Origin: Trichobilharzia szidati
Taxonomy: Eukaryota > Platyhelminthes > Trematoda > Strigeidida > Schistosomatidae
Length of the DNA stretch: 64,000 bases
Reading direction: 5' to 3'
Assembly: GCA_944472155.2 (NCBI GenBank)
Contig: OX235271.1
Span: 100,267,256-100,331,255, forward strand
The notes under the pieces are model-generated. The model was not told the origin of the DNA. It saw nothing but the letters and a program-made list of their open reading frames with translations, and searched no databases. The position numbers were made by a program, and so were the translations under genes. Below, in pieces: positions 47,761 to 58,614 of this stretch (the stretch's first letter is position 1; each line of letters opens with the position of its first letter).

Positions 47761-49190
47761 AGTAATAGACATGATAAGAATGTTCATACATGGACATGTG
47801 AGTAGTTTATTCAAATTTTAGTTGCTTTTTAGACAGATTAATCACCTTCGTAGTTGGGGTCCATGAGACGAGTAAAACAGACTGTAAGATTTTATGTGAC
47901 GTGATATGGAATCGATTAGAGTGAAAATAAACATTCATACCATATCCAGTTTGATATTTTATCTTCCAATTTACTAATTCTATATTTCGTGAGGTGTAAT
48001 CGCAGAATGCATATATTTTCCTTTGATGATAAGACTATCTGAAGTAACCTTGGGTTGGCAGACGACTACTGATGTTATGCGTGATAGTCGGGAACATGAG
48101 TCGCTAATTCAAGTCCATCCATGATGCAGACTTTCACTTTAATTTCAATAGTCACCTGTTAAATTTTCCCTTGTTACTTTCTTCTACTGAATGTTGTAAT
48201 TCCTGGAGTGACAACTTAGTCCGTTTCATGTTAGTTTCTTGTGATTGCAAAATATAGTGAAGTAAAATCATAGTGATAGCACCCTGCACTCCTAGTAAAA
48301 AGCTGAAGGTGAACTCCCCTCATGTTAACAGAGACTATCTTTCCTCTCGGTTACTTGCGAAAGAGCACAATGTTCTTTCACTTAAAATTAAAACATACAG
48401 AAATGCTGAGCTACCATGTAGCTCAAACACGAAAGTTATTTAGAAATCACTGTAAGGTTCCGAGATGAAGTTGAGTATGACCAGCACTATCATTTGCCTA
48501 GTGAATTAGTGGATACAGTTTCCTACTCTTCAAACTACGAGTCATAGCGTTGACATTATCTGGTCTGCTAGACCAAAGTAGGAGACTGAATAGTGGTCGA
48601 ATATATCCTACTTGCTGATATAAGTAATCACAAAACAATCACACCAACAGCAAGTAATGAGTAGTCATTCATTTAAAGGCATTCTAAACACTAAGTGAAC
48701 ATTAGTCTTTGATCTAAGTAGTTTCCAACTGCTGATATTAACCTACAACACGTGTCCTCCTTGAAACCAAGATCTAAAATGAAATTTCAGCCTCTAGTGT
48801 ACAACTTCCAAATATCCTGGTTTTATTTTAGAAGAAGTGAGATTCAAACTACCATTATGTATACCAGAAATTTATGCGCCTAGTCAAAGAATACGAATTC
48901 TAAAAGTATTCAACTTTCTAGCAAGTTGTTACCACTACCAACTCCATGCAATAAATTAGACACTGTTTACATTATTTCATTTACACTTAAGTGTGAAATG
49001 AAGTAGCATAAACCTAGTGCTGTATATATATATGTACCAGTTTGTTAAATGATTTATTTCTGCCAACTTTCTTAGGTATTTTCTCATGACACACATGTTT
49101 GTTTCCCTATCCAATTTCAAGTGATCAATAACCTAAAATAAGACACCAGTTCTAATTTTAACTGTTGTTTTTTCTTACTACGTAATCATA
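47761..49190. other. No gene recognised
   Basis: AT-rich intergenic DNA. A weak tRNA-like stretch near 48050-48120 may be another SINE relic. Confidence 0.3.
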
Positions 49191-49194
49191 CGGT

Positions 49195-49400
49195 ATCTTA
49201 TGACAGATTTCGTCACCAAAATTATATCAGTAAAAGAACCACTAGAAATCAAAAGGCTTTAAATAACTGTTTCGTTCTAGTAAAGAACTCTTCAACAGTA
49301 TGCAACCATAGTCTTACTAAGAAGATTTCCAGGCCAGGATGAAACAATAACAAAGTTTTGTCCAGTTTGTGATGACATCTATTTTGAAATGAATGGAAAT
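49195..49400 (-). mobile_element. Eroded SINE family 1 relic
   Basis: The minus-strand 3' region is recognisable in pieces: CTGATATAA-like ends, TTCTAGTGGTTCTTTTAC, and a GGATGAAAC-like hammerhead block shifted in position. The tRNA-like head is not clear. Confidence 0.35.
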
Positions 49401-49436
49401 TCTCAGGACCTCAACAATTGAGAACTCTATATTCTC

Positions 49437-49690
49437 TATAGTTTGGTTTGTAAGGGTTAGTTATGATTTTACGAGTTGATCACGGACTGATATCAGTTAG
49501 GGAACCATTGAAAACCAGGGAGTACTGGACAGCTGCTGTTTCATCCTAGTTTGGAAATCATCATCAGTACGCACCCACTGGGATTCGAACCCAGGATCAT
49601 CCGGTTACAAGGTAAGCTTGTATACCATTCAGCCACTGGTACCCGATTCAATGGCTCATGAATTCTTACTTATATCAATTCGTTATTTAA
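49437..49690 (-). mobile_element. SINE family 1, minus copy (divergent pair with 49695)
   Basis: On the minus strand it has box A CAGTGGCTGAATGGTATAC, box B CTGGGTTCGAATCCCAGTGG, then GTACTGATGATGATTTCC and GGATGAAACAGCAGCTG. The 3' end is the family tail complementing GGTTTGTAAGGGTTAG. It abuts the next plus copy head to head with almost no spacer. Confidence 0.82.
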
Positions 49691-49694
49691 CGCG

Positions 49695-49900
49695 ACCCTC
49701 AATTGGTAGAAGTTAGAATTCATGAGACATTGAATCGGGTCCCAGTAGCTGAATGGTATACGAGCTTGCTTTGTAACCGGAAGGTCCTGGGTGAGTGCGT
49801 ACTGCCGATGATTCTCAAACTAGGATGAAACAGCTGTCCATTACTGCCTGGTTTCCAGCCGTTCTCTAACTGATATCAATCCGTGATCAACTCGTAAAAC
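49695..49900 (+). mobile_element. SINE family 1, plus copy (divergent pair with 49437)
   Basis: Box A is GTAGCTGAATGGTATACGAG. The box B region is damaged by a deletion (GGTCCTGGGTGAGTGCG). The 3' half and CTAACTGATATCAATCCG end are kept. It begins directly where the minus copy ends. Confidence 0.75.
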
Positions 49901-50177
49901 CTCTTTATTCCATATATAAGTATAGATCTTAATAATTCATTTGACTTTAAGGTCTTCAAAAATATATGTAGATAATTTAAATGCGTTTGGTTGTTTTGTT
50001 ATTCTGTAATCACCAGTTTTTCAGGTGGATACTTTTTGTGAAACAGAAGTCAGCATTCTGTTAAGACTATAGTTTAAAATTTCTCTCAGTTGAACTCATT
50101 TTCGAAGTGAATCGAAATGGATCGGTGTATGAATAACTTTAAATATTTATAATTACATCACAATGTTAACTGTAAAA

Positions 50178-50991
50178 TTAAAACAAACACATAGTACATA
50201 CATTTTGTACAATTAAATTTTGCATCCTACAGCTATCTGTACATGTTTGGGTCATGGAGTGAATACTATCATCATCATCATCATCCGAGGGATCAGAACT
50301 ATCTTCTGGTAAATTTGTCTGGTGTGAACTTGCTTGTTTAACATTATTCTCGTGAATGACTAAAATTCTAGTCGGTTTACTAATATTACTGGATTGTATC
50401 TGTTCATCATTGTTGACATTTGACAAACTGATAGATGAGTCTGTGACATTTTGAGCATCGGATTCGTGAGTTACCGATGATGAAGATGACGATGCATTCA
50501 TTTCATTCGGAGTGCCTAATATTGAAAAAGCTGGTGCTGCTTCTGCAACAGATGATGCCGTAGTTGACTCTGAAGTTGACAGCTCCGACTGATCCATCGT
50601 TGAACTACGAATAACATCTGTAGTTAACATGAAACTTGGTGTAACCGAATGATTACGTGAACTTGTTAGTGAAGATCCAGTTAGGCGACTGCTTCGGAAG
50701 GATAAACGACTCAATAAACTTTGACGAAATGAACCAAATCGATTACGAAGCCAGTCAAATACAGCTGGAGGTGGATCTCCTTGGGGTTTTGGAAAAGGTT
50801 CTATCCAATGAGCTCCTGAAATTTCAGCTGGTGCTGCAGAGTTTACAAACTGCTCACAGTTTACATTTGCAATCTGTTGAGGTTGTTGTATACATACTTT
50901 AGTAGGGCAGGAATTTGTACTACTTTCTGATTTACTTAACTTCGGATACTTATTGAAGTCTTCATATGGTGGCGGAGATTCCTCATGAGTT
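50178..50991 (-). CDS. Probable terminal exon of an unidentified PY-motif protein
   Basis: The acceptor TTCTCTCCTTAG ends at 50992. The exon then reads THEESPPPYEDFNKY in a frame open to the stop at 50178 (about 270 residues). Features: a PPPY motif, which in other proteins binds WW domains such as those of NEDD4-family ubiquitin ligases; an amphipathic basic segment (FDWLRNRFGSFRQSLLSRLS); a long Ser/Thr-rich disordered stretch; and an Asp run (SDDDDDDSI) from a CAT/GAT repeat. There is no signal or membrane segment in the exon itself. It looks like a cytoplasmic tail, so earlier exons should lie above 51 kb on this strand, but I could not find them. The last residues (after CTDSCR) could be changed by a tiny intron ending TTTTACAG near 50178. 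No family recognised. Confidence 0.6.
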
Positions 50992-51079
50992 CTAAGGAGA
51001 GAATTTTGCAGGAAAAAACAACAAATAACATGGTGAGCATAAACGTATGTCACGAATAATCGGAAAAATATGAACAATT

Positions 51080-51559
51080 ACTGTTATCCAGTACATATTT
51101 GATGAAATTACTTCTCAAAGTTTACTTTTATTTACAGAGAAATTTGATCACCAGTTAAATATTAGTTTTAAATTATATTTATTAAACATTTTAGGGAGGT
51201 GAGTTAAACAGATTTACATGGAATGTGTTAAAATTTTACTTTCAGTCATTGAAATTACTAAATTTTGTTTGCGCAATAGTTTTATTATTTTGGAAAGCAA
51301 AAAATGTTGTTTTTTAAACAGAATCACAAACACCTTAGAAATATTCGCAATGGCTGAAGACAGTATAATAAAGTAAAGGTTATAAGGCGAATGTGAGTGG
51401 CGAAGACCAGACAGATTCAGGAGTATATAAAAGAGCTGATAAGTGAATAATATTTATGACTAGAGCATTCAGGGATATTATTTCAAATTCATGAGAGAAG
51501 AACATTTTCTTCTCCTAGGCTTAACACATATGCTTTGCTTTAGGTACTTAAAGTAGATC
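51080..51559. other. No feature recognised
   Basis: AT-rich, presumably intron or upstream DNA of the PY-motif exon. Confidence 0.3.
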
Positions 51560-51863
51560 TGTAACAACAGAAGACAAGGGTCAGGCAACAGATCGTTTAT
51601 TAAGGAAAATCAACACATATTTATAGATTTTAATGTACATTATTGTAGATTATTGTTAGTAGGAAATACAGTCTTTTGATTGGTTGTTTCTCACAGAAAG
51701 TTAACCTTGTATCTCTTTGTGGCTGTGTCAGATCATCTATATGCTAACTGTATCCGCCTACGCAAAGCCTTTGTTCTCATTTTCTCACCACCAATATTGG
51801 GGACATAAACATTGACGTCAATTACTGTCTACCAACTTTGGCTAGCAGCCAGCTCTCACCACA
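51560..51863 (-). mobile_element. Solo LTR, 304 bp, inverted copy of 41067-41370
   Basis: It begins TGTAACAACAGAAGACAAGG and ends CAGCTCTCACCACA, the reverse complement of the copy at 41067, with the same length and only scattered differences by eye. Flanks GATC and GAGC may be a mutated 4-bp duplication. The CRE palindrome TGACGTCA is at 51813-51820. Confidence 0.85.
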
Positions 51864-52670
51864 GAGCTACAGGTGCATTTAACAACTATCAGAGAGCTAT
51901 AAAATCCGCACTACACAAACATATCATTTACATCAGAAATAAGAATGACGAAATAGTGAAGTATGTATGATAAAGTTTTAGTATTGTAAAGAACAGATTG
52001 GAGTAGATTGAACAATAAGGAATAACCACATATGCATATTCAAATCTCAAGATTAATACGAATATGTCAATCAGACAACCAACATAATAAACAAACTAAG
52101 TAATGAAGCACTGCTAAGCACTGTAATTTCGAGTGGACTCGACAATTAGGCAGGTATTAGCTTAAAGCAATGTTAGCTTTTGAGTATAGTTGTTATAATT
52201 AAAATGACAGATGTTTCACTCACAGATCGTTGTTTGCCATCCTAGAAAAGAGTGAAAATAAAATCCTGCACATAACTGAAACTAATAAAATGGGTGATTA
52301 AGTTAACAATTATTTAAAGTGTATTTTAAAAGTGTCCAATTTGGAGCTATCCTTATGACAAGAAATTAACACAGTCTTCAAAAAGCTAAAAACCTGTAAG
52401 TTAGACCTCATAAAAGATAGAAAATGGGGACTTTTGCTATAACTTAAAACTATAGCATATTTCTGGTTGCGAAAAGGTATACTGACTGGTTTGAGTTGTC
52501 GAAAAACTAAAAATCAATGTCTGGAGACTGTTAGTAACATGTTCCAAAGCCGTTCTCAAAGGTGTAGATACATTCACTCTTTATGAACCCTTAGATTCAT
52601 TCAATTCTCAATGAATGCTAAACAAAAGAATATAGAAAAATATACGAAAATTTAAATTTAGACTAAGAAG
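51864..52670. other. No feature recognised
   Basis: AT-rich intergenic or intronic DNA. Confidence 0.3.
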
Positions 52671-52674
52671 TGAT

Positions 52675-52815
52675 ATCAGTTACGGAACCACTATTTCGTT
52701 TGAGTTAGCGGTGCGCATCCAAGACTGCATAGGGCATCGAACCGAGGACCTTCAGGTTAGAATGTGATCTTGTTTACTCTCCAGTCACCTCGGAGGAATT
52801 TAATGGTCAATAAAT
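52675..52815 (-). mobile_element. SINE family 1, minus copy, eroded (pair with 52835)
   Basis: On the minus strand the box-B-like CCTCGGTTCGATGCCC, the GTGCGCACCGCTAAC-type region and the GTAACTGATATCAC 3' end are recognisable. The hammerhead-like centre is partly deleted. Confidence 0.6.
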
Positions 52816-52834
52816 TCTAAATACTAACTCTTGA

Positions 52835-53235
52835 AACTTGATCCGATGCTCGCTAGCGACTTGCTACAGGATGAAGTTGTCTGAAATCCTAGTGAGAAGT
52901 CATGACCAATAGGGTTCACCACGTTAGGGGTGAGGGCAAATATTCGCCGATCATGTTGACTGGTAGTAGCGCTAAAATCGCGATTTGGTAGAAGTTGGAA
53001 TTCATAGGTCATTGGATCGGATTTCAGTGTCTGAATCGTCTAGGAGCTCACCTTATAGCCGTAAGGTTCTTATTTTGAACCGCGTTAGGTTCGTACTGAT
53101 AAAGAGTCTCAAACTAGGACGAGATGGCTGTCCAGTACGCCCTGGTCACGGCTTTGATTATGGTTGTATATCTCTGATGAGTCATAAACGAGGAAGAAAC
53201 AACTTTTCATGGTCCTTTAATTGATATCAATATTT
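52835..53235 (+). mobile_element. SINE family 1, plus copy with long 5' extension
   Basis: The same 5' extension as 47404 (GATGCTCGCTAGCGACTTGC) precedes the head GGATTTCAGTGTCTGAATCG, an eroded box A. It is followed by GTACTGATAAAGAGTCTC and AACTAGGACGAGATGGCTGTC, a hammerhead-like tract with core changes (GAGA for GAAA). The 3' end GATATCAATATT lies near 53230. Confidence 0.7.
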
Positions 53236-53239
53236 TTTG

Positions 53240-54020
53240 ACAAATTCTACCTTGAATGTGATATAAGATTTTAAGAGTAGAACAAAACTAATCAGTTGTA
53301 ATCTTCTTTATTTAATCAATTGAAAATTTAAAAAATCAAAGAAGCTATAAGAAAAGAACCTTAAAATAGTCCAAATAATATATTATTCCACTTATTAATT
53401 TAATAACCAATTTAAGAGGGTGTGCCATTTATCCTTCTTTGTTTTAATAAAATGTGTGTTGTCATAGTTTCAAGGTTATTAGAACACTTCTTAAAAAATA
53501 TGTACATTTTTTAACTTATTATTATGTTTTATATTCCAAAAAGTTGATGAAATGATGTTGGTGGTTAATGTATACGATAATAAGAGTAAAGAAGTACTGA
53601 AGAAATATTTTACAGTTAAATTTTTAAAAGTTGAGTCACTTCTATGGGAATTTTATGGCATTCGAAGAAATTGTAGGACACAAATGGTATCATTTTGGCA
53701 ACTTTGCGGAAAATGCTGATATTATGCCGCATTTCACCAAAACTACCTCATTTCTACTACATTTAACTGCACCAATGTTTTATTTATTTGCGAAGTAAAG
53801 CTCATGGAAGTATTTTGTGTAATTGAGGTCACATAACACATTGGAATGTAATAATTATAAGTTGACTGAACCGATTATTTGGCTCATAAGTTTAAGCGTA
53901 ATAAGGTTTTTTGTATAACAGTAGTATAATAGTAAATTTTATTCTAATCGCAAATATTATTCTAATTTCTAAAAAAGTGATTTTTAAGTGGTTAGACCAT
54001 AAGGAATCTATTTATTCAAG
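53240..54020. other. No feature recognised
   Basis: Very AT-rich. No coding or repeat signal recognised. Confidence 0.3.
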
Positions 54021-54023
54021 TAT

Positions 54024-54165
54024 TGGTTTGTAGGGATGTGATTGATTGTTTACAGGATTTCATCATGAGCTGACATCGGCTAGAGAACCATTGAAAAACC
54101 TGCAGGGAGTAGTGGACAGCTGTTTCGTCCTAGTGTGAGAATCTTCATCAGTAAGCGCCCGCCGA
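54024..54165 (-). mobile_element. SINE family 1, minus 3' part only (pair with 54190)
   Basis: On the minus strand it covers the hammerhead-like CTGATGAAGATTCTCACACT, AGGACGAAACAGCTGTCC, and the 3' end GATGTCAGCTCATGATGAAA plus the GGTTTGTAGGGATG complement tail. The tRNA head is missing. It joins the plus copy directly, so the 3' tail plus hammerhead-like segment forms inverted ends around a single tRNA head. Confidence 0.72.
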
Positions 54166-54189
54166 AGACATTGGCCAGCGGTCGCGCTA

Positions 54190-54425
54190 TGTAGTGAATC
54201 AGCAAAAGTTAGAATTCATGGGCTGGCTACCGGATCGGGTCCCAGTGCTCCAATGGTCTACGAGCTCACCTTGTAACCAGAAGGTCCTGGGTTCGAGCCC
54301 TGCCAGTTTGTGCGTACCGATGAAGAGTCAAAAACTAGGCCGACGAAACAGTTGTCCAGTACTCCCTGAAGGTTTTCCAATGGTTCTCTAACCGATGTCA
54401 GCTCATGATAAAATCCTGTAACGAA
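54190..54425 (+). mobile_element. SINE family 1, plus copy
   Basis: Box A is CAGTGCTCCAATGGTCTACG and box B TGGGTTCGAGCCCTG. The hammerhead-like tract reads CCGATGAAGAGTC, then GGCCGACGAAACAGTTGTCC. The 3' end GATGTCAGCTCATGATAAAA matches the inverted end at 54060. Confidence 0.78.
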
Positions 54426-54429
54426 TCTA

Positions 54430-55068
54430 TTTATATCTTAACATAATATACAGGTAACTTAAAAAGGATAAAAAAAGATAAATCAAGTTTTGATGTGACT
54501 GACAGTTGGTGATCATGAAAAAAGGACGTACTTCAATAATTTATGAACATCAGCTTTGTATCCCTGCCAAACAAAGTCTACTCAGAGCCCTATTTTAACA
54601 AATCAATACAAATCATAAATTGACGTGAAAAAGCCTTTAGAGTTATCTGTAGTTTATACCCATCAATCTTAATCTTGTATTGAGTTTGTCTTCTACAAAC
54701 AGCAGAAGCCAGTGAAATTCACGTTGAGTGCAGCTGAATCTGTGTATCCAGCAAAACAATTCGTCCAACTGATTTCTTTACCTTCGCCAACTTCATATGA
54801 GTAAGAAAACTAAGCATAATTCCCTTTCCCCGACCTATTTACAATTTAATATTGATATTTTAACTATCTTATTAATTTGCCTACTTCACCTCTAATTATT
54901 CATTATGCAACTGATTACTCATTTATTATTCTTACACTTCAAAAACTGTGCACGGTACGATCACGTGTTTTAATCTTCACAAATATTTCCACCCTTTAAC
55001 TTTGAACTAGTTTTGTAGTTAACACCCATCTGGCATGTTTATATTGGCTAATTATTTTCAATCTAGAT
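54430..55068. other. No feature recognised
   Basis: AT-rich. No recognisable coding or repeat signal. Confidence 0.3.
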
Positions 55069-55069
55069 T

Positions 55070-55255
55070 TCGTCACAAGCCAACATCAGTTAGAGATCAC
55101 TGAAAACCAGAGAGAGAGCAGTGGACAGCTATTTCGTCCCAGTTACGGACGAAATCACTGCACACTCATGACGCAACCAAAGATCGAATCTGGAACCTTC
55201 AGAGTATGAGATCAATCTCTTTGACCATATTGATTTGTAACCAGACCTACATTGA
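55070..55255 (-). mobile_element. SINE family 1, minus copy, eroded
   Basis: On the minus strand a box-B-like GGTTCCAGATTCGATC, a GTGCAGTGATTTCGTCCG region and the 3' end CTAACTGATGTTGGCTTGTG are visible. It is paired with the plus copy at 55500 across about 250 bp of unrelated DNA. Confidence 0.55.
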
Positions 55256-55499
55256 AATCAACCCAAATCTCTATGAAAAAGCCCATAATTCAACTGACTC
55301 ATTATTGCTAACAAACTTATCACCACTAGGTTGTTAAACCGTGCTATATATATTATGTATAATGGTAGAGCCCTGATGAGGAGCTAATTGAAAAGTCAAT
55401 ATTTCTTCACTCACCTTACTGTCTCCCCCTAGCTGTAAGCTCTCATAAACAATAGGAAATTGAGTGCTTTTTTAAGTAGTTTACAATAAATTTTTCTTT

Positions 55500-55745
55500 T
55501 AAATTGGCAGAAGTTAGAATTCATGGGCTGGCCATTGGATCGGGTCCCAGTGGCTTAATGGTATACGAGCTCGCCTCGTAACCAGAAGGTCTTGGGTTCG
55601 AATCCCGGTGGGTGCGTACTGATGAAGAGTCCCAAACTAGGACCAAACAGCTGTCCAGTACTCCCAGGTTTTCCAATGCTTCTCTAACTAATGTCAGCTC
55701 ATGATGAAATCCTGTAACCAGTCAATCAAATCCCTACAAACCAAC
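55500..55745 (+). mobile_element. SINE family 1, plus copy, well preserved
   Basis: Box A is CAGTGGCTTAATGGTATACG and box B TGGGTTCGAATCCCGGTGGG. The hammerhead-like tract is GTACTGATGAAGAGTCCC, AACTAGGACCAAACAGCTGTC, CAGTACTCCC, with the invariant GAAA read as CAAA here, so it should be inactive. The 3' end is GATGTCAGCTCATGATGAAA followed by CAATCAAATCCCTACAAACC. Confidence 0.85.
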
Positions 55746-56159
55746 ACTTGAATTTCTTTTAAATTATTTGCATTAAATATCAATCATGTAGAATACATTA
55801 GTAGTAACCGTTTTTAGATGGTGAAAATTTTTAGACTGAATTTTATGTTGATTGGTAAGTAGGCGTGGCGGTGATCATCATCATATGTCTGGTATTGACT
55901 GAATTCTGTCTGTAAATTTTCAGTGTAGGCATTAAGCTAAGAAACTAAGCATTTTAGACCACTCTTTCAATTGATGTCAGCAAGGCGTTATATCTAAAAG
56001 GGCTTATGTGTATTTAAATATAAAGAAAGAGAGAAGACAGATGTGATGAAGATAACTAATCACCAACATCAAAAACAATAACAGGTATTAATCACTGTCA
56101 ACGAGAGAAATTTGAACAAGGTAATTTCTTATCATCACCTATCTAGGCAATATTATTTC

Positions 56160-56720
56160 ACCTATAAGTGGCACCTATGAGGATTTCAAAGCCAGGATCA
56201 GAAGGCTAAGACAGAATTTCATTAGTCTGAAATCATTCTACACTTAGCATAAGGGAGAGAATTCAGATTTTCAACGCTTGCGTCAAATCAATGCTTCAAT
56301 ATGGCTCAAAGAGTTGGTGCGTCACGAAAATCATTTCTAATAGGCTGAAGAGTTTTACCTGCCCTCTATACTGAAGATCAAATGGCAAGAAACGATAGGC
56401 AACAAGAAACTCTGGTAACAAACCAACCATGAACCCATCGCCCAACAAATATGTCGAAGAAAATGGATATAGATCGAACAAATACTAAGAAGACTGTTGA
56501 ATGATATCGAACGCCAGGCTGTCGAGGGGAATCCAAATTAGAAGCAGACAATGAGTTAGGCGCCCAAGACTGATATGGAGGAGATAGTGTGAGTAAAGGA
56601 TGAAGGCTTATAAGTAATCGTTGAGTTAGCTAGAGAGGACTAAAGAGAGGAGGACAAAATGGAGATGTGCTATTGAGGCCTTGAGTTTCACTGAGAACCC
56701 AAAAGAGTAATAATAATGGT
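56160..56720 (+). mobile_element. RTE-type LINE 3' end (SR2-like), degenerate
   Basis: The plus strand gives YEDFKARIRRLRQNFISLKS, then an INASIWLKELV segment, LPSILKIKWQET, and WRRYR-type tail blocks. It ends in TAATAATAATGG, the short A/T triplet tail typical of RTE elements. It shares the same C-terminal order as copies at 3877, 61080 and 62430. Confidence 0.65.
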
Positions 56721-56724
56721 GGAG

Positions 56725-58300
56725 CCACTGACAAGGACCTAATTAAAAAGAATATATTCCTTCATTCACTACATAGTCTTCTAAATTCTAAACTGTCATC
56801 AGCAGTAAGGAAACTCAATCCTTTAGAAACCGTTTTTAATAAAATTGTCTTCTTGTAAGTCATTCGTACTAAATAACAGTCAAGTGGAATGGATTAGTAG
56901 CAAAATGTTCGTTAAAATTAGGATTAAATCTTGAAAAGTGCATTGTCAAGCATCAGTCAGACTAATATTGGAAACCCTGTTTCAGAATCACTCCAAGAAA
57001 ACTTAGAAGCATTAAATTGAACAAAACAAATAAATATGTCACGTATTCAAAGTTCAAAATAGTTTTGGTTCTGAAATTTATAACTGATTTTAGTTATTTC
57101 GCTTAATGGAGATAAAAGAAAAATAGTGTATCAGTTGTTCAGAGGTAGAATGCTCGTGAACCAACCACATGGTCAGCCGACATACTACCGAACTTAAACC
57201 TTGACAACAAAAGGAGAGATTGGGCGTGAGGCCAGATACCGCACTCGTAGATACAACACCATAGTTGCTGAAACTTCAAAGGAATGAAAAAAGGTAAACA
57301 TGGTTGACAGACATGACTGTTGACTTAATCACCTAAAACAATCTTGTTAAAGAGAAACGCTAATGAAGAAATGCCAACATAAATCACTGAAGAAAATAAA
57401 AAATAGAAATGACTGGCTTTTTCATGTACTAAATGAAACGTATCTCTGTCAACACCATACAAAGCATTACAATGCGATAAATGACTTCTTACACATATAT
57501 TTCTATAAATTATGTACATTAAGGTAGACTCTATCAAGAATATTGATTAAGGTATGCAGATTATCCGATCTGCTTCTTTACCGAACCCAAATGTGATCAA
57601 CCATCAAGAAACCATGAGAAATCGAACCTAATATTGACACCTTCATGGACGAACACAACAACATTTAAAAATGGAGTCGAAATTTAATTAATCGGGTTTC
57701 CTGTCTTTTACAAATTTCTAACGTACCAGGAACACTTGGAAATATAATCTCTTGGTAACTACAGAACACATACTTCCCACCTGATATGCTGCACTGGTAA
57801 CAGCTGATTATTAGGACTTCAAGAATTCCATCGGGGAATAAGATATTAATAAGCAAAAGATTATTTATGTTTCGCGTTTTAATCAAATATTTTCAAAGTA
57901 GATTGTGTCTACAGAACCCCTGGAAGTTAATTACATGAAATCAGTTATCTTCAGAACTCTCATAATCCTTGAAGTTGCATACATCACAGTGAAAATGTGA
58001 TTAAAAGTAGTTGATAATTCACTTACGTAATAATCCTTATTTAATAAAATTTAAGATCTGTTTCGAAACTACGTATTGTATGAAAAAAGCATAGATTTCA
58101 GGATGCAGGCAACGTGATAACAATAATGAATACGTGCTGGCTAGTACAACTTAGTACTGAATGCTTTCAGCTCCTTTATTTCAAAAGCTACGTAGAGCAA
58201 TTATTTAATTCAACTGAGACTTTCCTGTCGATTGAATGGAAAGAAGTGCTCGGTCTCAGGTTAACATTTTGGCTCCTTGTGCAGATGCTTCGACGATGTC
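56725..58300. other. No gene recognised
   Basis: AT-rich. A weak tRNA-like stretch near 57130-57200 is not convincing. Minus-strand frames at 57325-57537 and 57665-57886 have no motif. Confidence 0.3.
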
Positions 58301-58319
58301 TCGCAATGTACCTTGAAGT

Positions 58320-58420
58320 CAATTGGTTGATGGTGACTAGCAGTGTAATCCAGGATGCGTGTTTCGTCCTATTCGGAACTCAACATCTGGATGTGTCTGC
58401 ATTCCCCAATCAACCTGAAT
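58320..58420 (-). mobile_element. Sm-alpha-type hammerhead SINE, 3' part
   Basis: On the minus strand: ACATCCAG (stem I strand), GTTGAGTTCCGAATAGGAC (damaged CUGAUGA then a stem II hairpin), GAAACACGCATC (GAAA box and short stem III), CTGGAT (stem I partner), then ACTGCTAGTCACCAT. This is the layout of the Schistosoma Sm-alpha hammerhead. The first core box is mutated (ATGTTGAG), so it is probably inactive. Confidence 0.75.
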
Positions 58421-58461
58421 CTAAATTGAATTAAATAATTAATAAGACCCACTGCACAAGA

Positions 58462-58610
58462 GATGGCTCTCGTGGCTCAAGCGGTCTAGTGGATAACGCT
58501 CTGGCGTTTAAGACTACGGGTACTGGGTTTGAGCCTCGGTGGGAACACTATCACTCACTGGGGAATGTAAGTACATCCAGATGACGAGTCTCAAATAAAA
58601 TCATCCAGAC
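58462..58610 (+). mobile_element. Sm-alpha-type SINE, tRNA head and start of ribozyme
   Basis: Box A is GTGGCTCAAGCGGTCTAGTGG, and the box-B-like GGGTTTGAGCC and GGTGGGAACACTATCACTCA follow. The ribozyme begins TACATCCAGATGACGAGTCTC but loses stem II closure and the GAAA box. It is divergent to the minus fragment at 58320-58420, about 40 bp away. Confidence 0.78.
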
Positions 58611-58614
58611 AGTA

